From Rhizobiaceae bacterium (GTDB lineage: Bacteria; Pseudomonadota; Alphaproteobacteria; Rhizobiales; Rhizobiaceae), in the NCBI GenBank assembly GCA_014380965.1, contig JACMIV010000144.1, positions 1 to 9,284 of the forward strand: a DNA stretch of 9,284 bases. Direction: 5' to 3'. Positions 6,155 to 9,284 of this stretch are shown here, piece after piece. Every line of letters begins with the position of its first letter. Within the stretch, counting starts at the first letter, position 1. Below the pieces are notes generated by a model. It was not told the origin of the DNA, made no database searches, and was given only the letters and a program-made list of their open reading frames with translations. Both the position numbers and the translations under genes were made by a program.

Positions 6155-6901
6155 ATGTCTTCGATCTTCACCCATGGTCCAGCTCTCAGCGACGCCGGTG
6201 CGGATGGCCGGTCCCAGCTCGCAGGCCAGGCGAATGGGCGGTCGAGGCGCGGACGCCTTCGCTTCGGAAGGGTTCTCCTTCTCGCGAGCCTGACAGCGAT
6301 CATCCTTTTCGGCTATCTCGCAGGCGGCTTCATCCGCTTCACGCAGGATGTGTCAGCGCTCTCCACGCCGCGCCGGGTCGAGCGGGCGGACGGAATCGTC
6401 GTTCTGACGGGCGGGGCTCTGCGTCTCGATCTGGCGATCGGGCTTCTCAAGGACGGGCGGGCCGAGCGGCTTTTGATCAGCGGCGTCAATCCCGCCACCA
6501 GCATCGCGACGCTGTCGAAGCTTACCGAGACCGACCGCCGCTGGTTCGACTGCTGCGTCGACCTCGATTATGCCGCGCTCAACACGATCGGCAATGCCGA
6601 GATGACCGAGCGCTGGGCGCAAAGCCGAAGCTTCGACGAACTGATCCTCGTCACGTCGGACTATCACATGCCGCGAACGCTGCTTGAGTTCGAGCATTTC
6701 ACGAGGGTCAAGGTCATTCGCCCCTATCCGGTCGCGAGGGCCGATCTGTGGGCCGATCCCGCGGTTCCGAGCGGACTCGGCCTCAAGGTGCTCCTCACAG
6801 AATACGCCAAGCTCCTCGCTGCGCGGGTGCGGATCGCCGCGAGCCCCGCGAAGGCGAGCATGGTGACCGGGGTCTCGGCTGCAGGCCCGCACGCCACCTG
6901 A
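6155..6901 (+). CDS. YdcF-like DUF218 family membrane protein
   Basis: A 248-residue protein. A basic leader of about 38 residues precedes one membrane segment (about 39-60), so the DUF218 domain (about 79-223) probably faces the periplasm. Domain hallmarks are GIVVLTGGALRLDLAIGLL (80-98), LLISG (106-110), LNTIGNA (142-148) and VTSDYHMPR (166-174). Relatives include SanA, ElyC and YdcF of E. coli, linked to envelope integrity and lipid-carrier or peptidoglycan metabolism, but the biochemical activity is not established. ATG 6155 is the only Met near the N-terminus. Its Shine-Dalgarno sequence is poor; the nearest (AGGG near 6132) is too distant. It follows ftsX after 88 bp and precedes plsC on the same strand, consistent with an envelope-related cluster. 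Confidence 0.9.
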   Translation: MSSIFTHGPALSDAGADGRSQLAGQANGRSRRGRLRFGRVLLLASLTAIILFGYLAGGFIRFTQDVSALSTPRRVERADGIVVLTGGALRLDLAIGLLKDGRAERLLISGVNPATSIATLSKLTETDRRWFDCCVDLDYAALNTIGNAEMTERWAQSRSFDELILVTSDYHMPRTLLEFEHFTRVKVIRPYPVARADLWADPAVPSGLGLKVLLTEYAKLLAARVRIAASPAKASMVTGVSAAGPHAT

Positions 6902-7017
6902 CGCGAGAGGGGCAGAGGCCGTCGGGCTGTTCAGACGGATCGCGATGGTGCATTGGTCTGCCTACCCGAGCCACGATGCCTCGGCTTGTGCGCCCACATG
7001 GACCCTTCATATCCGCC

Positions 7018-7794
7018 ATGATCGCCCTTCGCTCGCTGCTCTTCACGGCCCTCTTCTACCTCAACCTCGCCGGCCACATGATCCTGTTCGGCCCGTTCGT
7101 CCTCTTCGGTCCCGACAGCGTGATCTGGTGGGTGACGAAGAGCTGGGCGCGCACCAGCCTCTGGCTCATGCGCGTTGTGACGGGAACGAAGGCGGCGATC
7201 GGCGGGCAGGAAAACATCCCGAAAGGCCCGGCGATCATCGCCGCCAAGCATCAGGCCTTCTGGGAGGTTTTCGCGCTCGTGCCCGAGCTCGAGCGTCCGA
7301 CCTTCGTTCTCAAGAAGGAGCTGATGGCGATCCCGCTCTTCGGCTGGTATTCCCGCCGGCTCGGCATGATCCCGGTCGACCGCACGAAGGGCGCTTCCGC
7401 CATGCACTCGATCCTCGGCGGCGCGCAGACCGCGCTCGACGCCGGCCGGCAGATCATCATCTTTCCCGAAGGCACCCGCACGGCGCCGGGCGTTGCGGCC
7501 GACTACCACCCAGGCGTCTATTTCCTCTATTCCAAGCTCGACGCCCCGCTCGTGCCCGTCGCCTTGAACTCCGGCGTCTACTGGCCGCGCGACAGCTTCG
7601 TGCGGCGCCCCGGCACCGTGCTCGCCGAATTCCTGCCGGCCATCCCGCCGGGCCTCAAGCGCCACGACCTGATTCGCGCCCTGAAAGAGACGATCGAAGG
7701 TCGCTCGCTCGACATGCTTCGGCAGGCCTACCGGGAGCGCCGGGATTTGCCGATGAACGACGTCATCGCCGAGTTGCTGCGCGAGGCCGCCTGA
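7018..7794 (+). CDS. plsC: 1-acyl-sn-glycerol-3-phosphate acyltransferase
   Basis: Membrane-bound enzyme that adds the second acyl chain to lysophosphatidic acid, making phosphatidic acid, the precursor of all glycerophospholipids. It has 258 residues, with a hydrophobic N-terminal anchor (about 5-31). The acyltransferase blocks appear in order: KHQAFWE (77-83) with catalytic His78, GMIPVDR (116-122), FPEGTR (149-154) and VPVALNSG (179-186). The first block is H-X4-E rather than the canonical H-X4-D, with Glu83 in place of Asp; I recall this variant from other proteobacterial PlsC proteins. The start MIALRSLLF at ATG 7018 suits the family, but no clear ribosome site precedes it. ATG 6976 would add 14 residues and is possible. 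It lies 116 bp after the ydcF-like gene, in a gap with no clear promoter or terminator. Confidence 0.92.
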   Translation: MIALRSLLFTALFYLNLAGHMILFGPFVLFGPDSVIWWVTKSWARTSLWLMRVVTGTKAAIGGQENIPKGPAIIAAKHQAFWEVFALVPELERPTFVLKKELMAIPLFGWYSRRLGMIPVDRTKGASAMHSILGGAQTALDAGRQIIIFPEGTRTAPGVAADYHPGVYFLYSKLDAPLVPVALNSGVYWPRDSFVRRPGTVLAEFLPAIPPGLKRHDLIRALKETIEGRSLDMLRQAYRERRDLPMNDVIAELLREAA

Positions 7795-7843
7795 GCGCCT
7801 GTTCCCGCCGATCGGATCGGGCCACGGTCCGCCGTAATCCCGG

Positions 7844-8356
7844 TCACAACCTCGCAACGACATCCGCCAGCCAGAGGTCGTCGAGGCCGAGCGCACGAAT
7901 CTCCGCGAAGGACGATCGGACGTAGTCGACATTGGCGCCCGACTGCCCATGCGCGCGGGCCACCACTTCGGCCGCATGCTCGACGCTGACGGTCCCCGCA
8001 TATTGCGGATGTCCGCGGTCGACGACGAAGGCGAGAGCCTCGACGTTGCGTCCGTCGAAGAGCCGCACCTTCACCTGCCGCTCGCGATAGACGTTCGTCA
8101 CGAGTTCGCGGGCGCGCAGATAATCCCGCACCTCGTTGCTCTTCTCCCCCTCGACCCGGAACGCCATGCCGACGCAGGAGCCGCCGCGGTCGAGGCCGAA
8201 GACGAGGCCGGGACGCTCGGGCGTGCCGCGATGAACATGCGAGGAGACGCACAGCGACCGGCGGTATCCGGAAAGCCGCGCTTTCGTCCGCTCCTCGAAG
8301 GGGAAGCCCGGCCGCCAGATCAGCGAGGCATAGCCAAACACCCAGAGATCGTTCAT
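7844..8356 (-). CDS. gamma-glutamylcyclotransferase, ChaC-like
   Basis: A 170-residue cytoplasmic enzyme of the ChaC type, which in characterised members cuts glutathione into 5-oxoproline and Cys-Gly. The N-terminal WVFGYASLIWRPGF (5-18) is the substrate-binding signature, normally GYGSL; here the second Gly is Ala10. GMAFRV (63-68) leads to the helix ending YLRARE, with Glu84 as the likely catalytic acid/base. The later segments (VKVRLF, ALAFVVDR, YVRSSFAEIRALGLDDLWL) follow the family. ATG 8356 is chosen because MNDLWVFGYASL matches usual N-termini. Starts at 8377 and 8380 add seven or eight residues and cannot be excluded; the frame to 8521 would run into the divergent DUF2125 gene. It converges with plsC (49 bp between stops, no strong terminator hairpin). 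Substrate specificity is inferred. Confidence 0.88.
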   Translation of the reverse strand: MNDLWVFGYASLIWRPGFPFEERTKARLSGYRRSLCVSSHVHRGTPERPGLVFGLDRGGSCVGMAFRVEGEKSNEVRDYLRARELVTNVYRERQVKVRLFDGRNVEALAFVVDRGHPQYAGTVSVEHAAEVVARAHGQSGANVDYVRSSFAEIRALGLDDLWLADVVARL

Positions 8357-8450
8357 GTCCGTCCCGAACTCCGCCATCATGCCGTCCGCTTCGTCTCTGA
8401 TGCACCCGGCCGCGCCATAGGTCCTGCGTGGCCTTTGAGAAAGGAACACC

Positions 8451-9284
8451 ATGGTCCCGTCAAGCGCGAGCGAGACCGGCCGCGCGAGCCGTGCGTTCCT
8501 CTGGATCGCGGTCGTCGCCATGGTCCTCGCCGCCGGCCTCTCGCTTGCCTGGTACGTGATGGCAAACCGCCTCGACGCAGCGGTGAAGACGGCGATCGAG
8601 ACGGCTGGCGGCCAGGGAGTGCGGCTCGATTGCCGGAATCAGGCGGTCTTCGGCTACCCGTTCCGGCTCGGGCTGCGCTGCGATGCCCTTCAGATCGAAG
8701 CGTCGGAGAGTAACTTCGCGGCCCGCGGCGGCGAGCTGCGCACTGCAGCCCAGATCTACCGGCCGACGCGCATCGTCGCCGAACTCGACGGACCGTTTGC
8801 GCTCTCCGCAGAAGGCACGCCGCCGTTTCGGATCGACTGGACCCTCGCGCAGGCGAGCGCTGATTTCTGGACGGAGGGGCTCGACCGGCTGTCGGTCGTT
8901 CTCGACGAACCGGGGATCGCCGCCGGTCCTGTCGGCGCGATACAGCCGCTGGCGCGCTCCGAACGGATCGAGTTCCACGCCCGTCGGAGAGATCAGGCGC
9001 TCGACATCGCCTTCCTCGACCGCGCGATCAAGGCGGCGGACCCCGCTCTTGCCGCGCTTCCCGCGTTCGATATCTCCGGTGACCTCACGATCGAGGATGC
9101 GGCCGACTGGCTTTCCGGCGAGCGTTCGGGCGAGACGCTCGGGCAGGCATTGGCCGGAAAATCCGGCGCCGTACGGTCGCTGCGGATCGCCCTTTCTAGC
9201 GCGAGAGACGGCACGGGAACATCATTACCGGGCAGCGGCGAGATCTCGGGTCTCTTCAGCGTCGCTGAGGGCGGGCGCCTCTCC
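8451..9284 (+). CDS. DUF2125 domain membrane protein, N-terminal part (cut by window end)
   Basis: The reading frame is open for 278 codons to the last base of the window. One membrane segment at about 16-37 (FLWIAVVAMVLAAGLSLAWYVM) anchors the rest, probably in the periplasm. The segment from 60 onward has Cys61, GYPFRL (68-73) and Cys77 in the spacing C-x(6)-GYPFR-x(4)-C, the hallmark of DUF2125 proteins of alphaproteobacteria. The two cysteines may form a disulfide. The remainder is strand-rich and resembles the lipid-transfer or AsmA-like style of large beta proteins, but no function is established. ATG 8451 follows AAGGA at 8441-8445 with five bases between. It is divergent from the ChaC-like gene by 94 bp, which must hold its promoter; I could not define one with confidence. 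Confidence 0.87.
   Translation, partial: MVPSSASETGRASRAFLWIAVVAMVLAAGLSLAWYVMANRLDAAVKTAIETAGGQGVRLDCRNQAVFGYPFRLGLRCDALQIEASESNFAARGGELRTAAQIYRPTRIVAELDGPFALSAEGTPPFRIDWTLAQASADFWTEGLDRLSVVLDEPGIAAGPVGAIQPLARSERIEFHARRRDQALDIAFLDRAIKAADPALAALPAFDISGDLTIEDAADWLSGERSGETLGQALAGKSGAVRSLRIALSSARDGTGTSLPGSGEISGLFSVAEGGRLS

Noticed and set aside
4266..6934. GCTGTTCAGA occurring near 4266 and near 6926, upstream of two different genes
   Set aside because: Two copies of about ten bases without flanking similarity; not enough for a repeat family.
6919..6938. CCGTC/GACGG hairpin after the YdcF-like gene
   Set aside because: Only five base pairs with a ten-base loop and no T-run; likely chance.
7795..7843. 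Possible bidirectional terminator between plsC and the ChaC-like gene
   Set aside because: CCGATCGGATCGG can form only a very short stem with too small a loop, and no T-run is present.
6931..8001. 356-codon minus-strand open frame across plsC
   Set aside because: Antisense to an intact plsC with all its motifs; composition typical of a shadow frame.

Overview
The window is GC-rich, densely coded chromosomal DNA. Its gene set and order point to an alphaproteobacterium of the order Hyphomicrobiales (Rhizobiales). The markers are argH divergent from a TlpA-type thioredoxin, a CpdR-like receiver protein beside hpt, a DUF3426-like membrane protein divergent from ftsE-ftsX, then a YdcF-like protein, plsC, a ChaC-like cyclotransferase and a DUF2125 protein. 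The genus cannot be fixed from the sequence alone.

Left part (1-2210). The first 816 bases are the N-terminal 272 codons of argH on the minus strand, cut by the window edge. Only 38 bp away, tlpA runs rightward and encodes a membrane-anchored periplasmic thioredoxin with a WCVPC active site. Directly behind it sits a vapB-vapC toxin-antitoxin pair, less GC-rich than its neighbours. Its likely promoter (TTGCCA, 17 bp, TATACT) starts inside the last codons of tlpA, and an inverted repeat covers the -10 box, as expected for an autoregulated toxin-antitoxin operon.

Middle part (2229-4246, minus strand). Reading leftward from 4246 are a Cys-free DUF3426-like membrane protein, hpt starting 10 bp after its stop codon with no visible Shine-Dalgarno sequence, and, after a 190-bp gap, a single-domain CpdR-like response regulator. 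The 178-bp space between the DUF3426-like gene and ftsE holds an exact TTAACCAT, the CtrA half-site motif described in Caulobacter, overlapping a possible -10 box of the minus-strand gene.

Right part (4425-9284). ftsE starts at a GTG behind a strong Shine-Dalgarno sequence and overlaps ftsX by 8 bp. These two form the ABC-type complex that couples the divisome to cell-wall hydrolysis. A YdcF-like DUF218 envelope protein and plsC (phosphatidic acid synthesis) follow on the same strand, so the cluster concerns envelope and division. A ChaC-like gamma-glutamylcyclotransferase faces plsC tail to tail, and a DUF2125 membrane protein, cut by the window end, diverges from it.

No rRNA, tRNA, CRISPR array, insertion sequence or phage gene was seen, and no gene-free gap exceeds 300 bp. 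Most of the window is ordinary core chromosome. The accessory element is vapBC. I see no convincing previously undescribed system. The points most worth checking are the vapBC promoter/operator, the Cys-free DUF3426-like protein and the CtrA-type half-site near ftsE.
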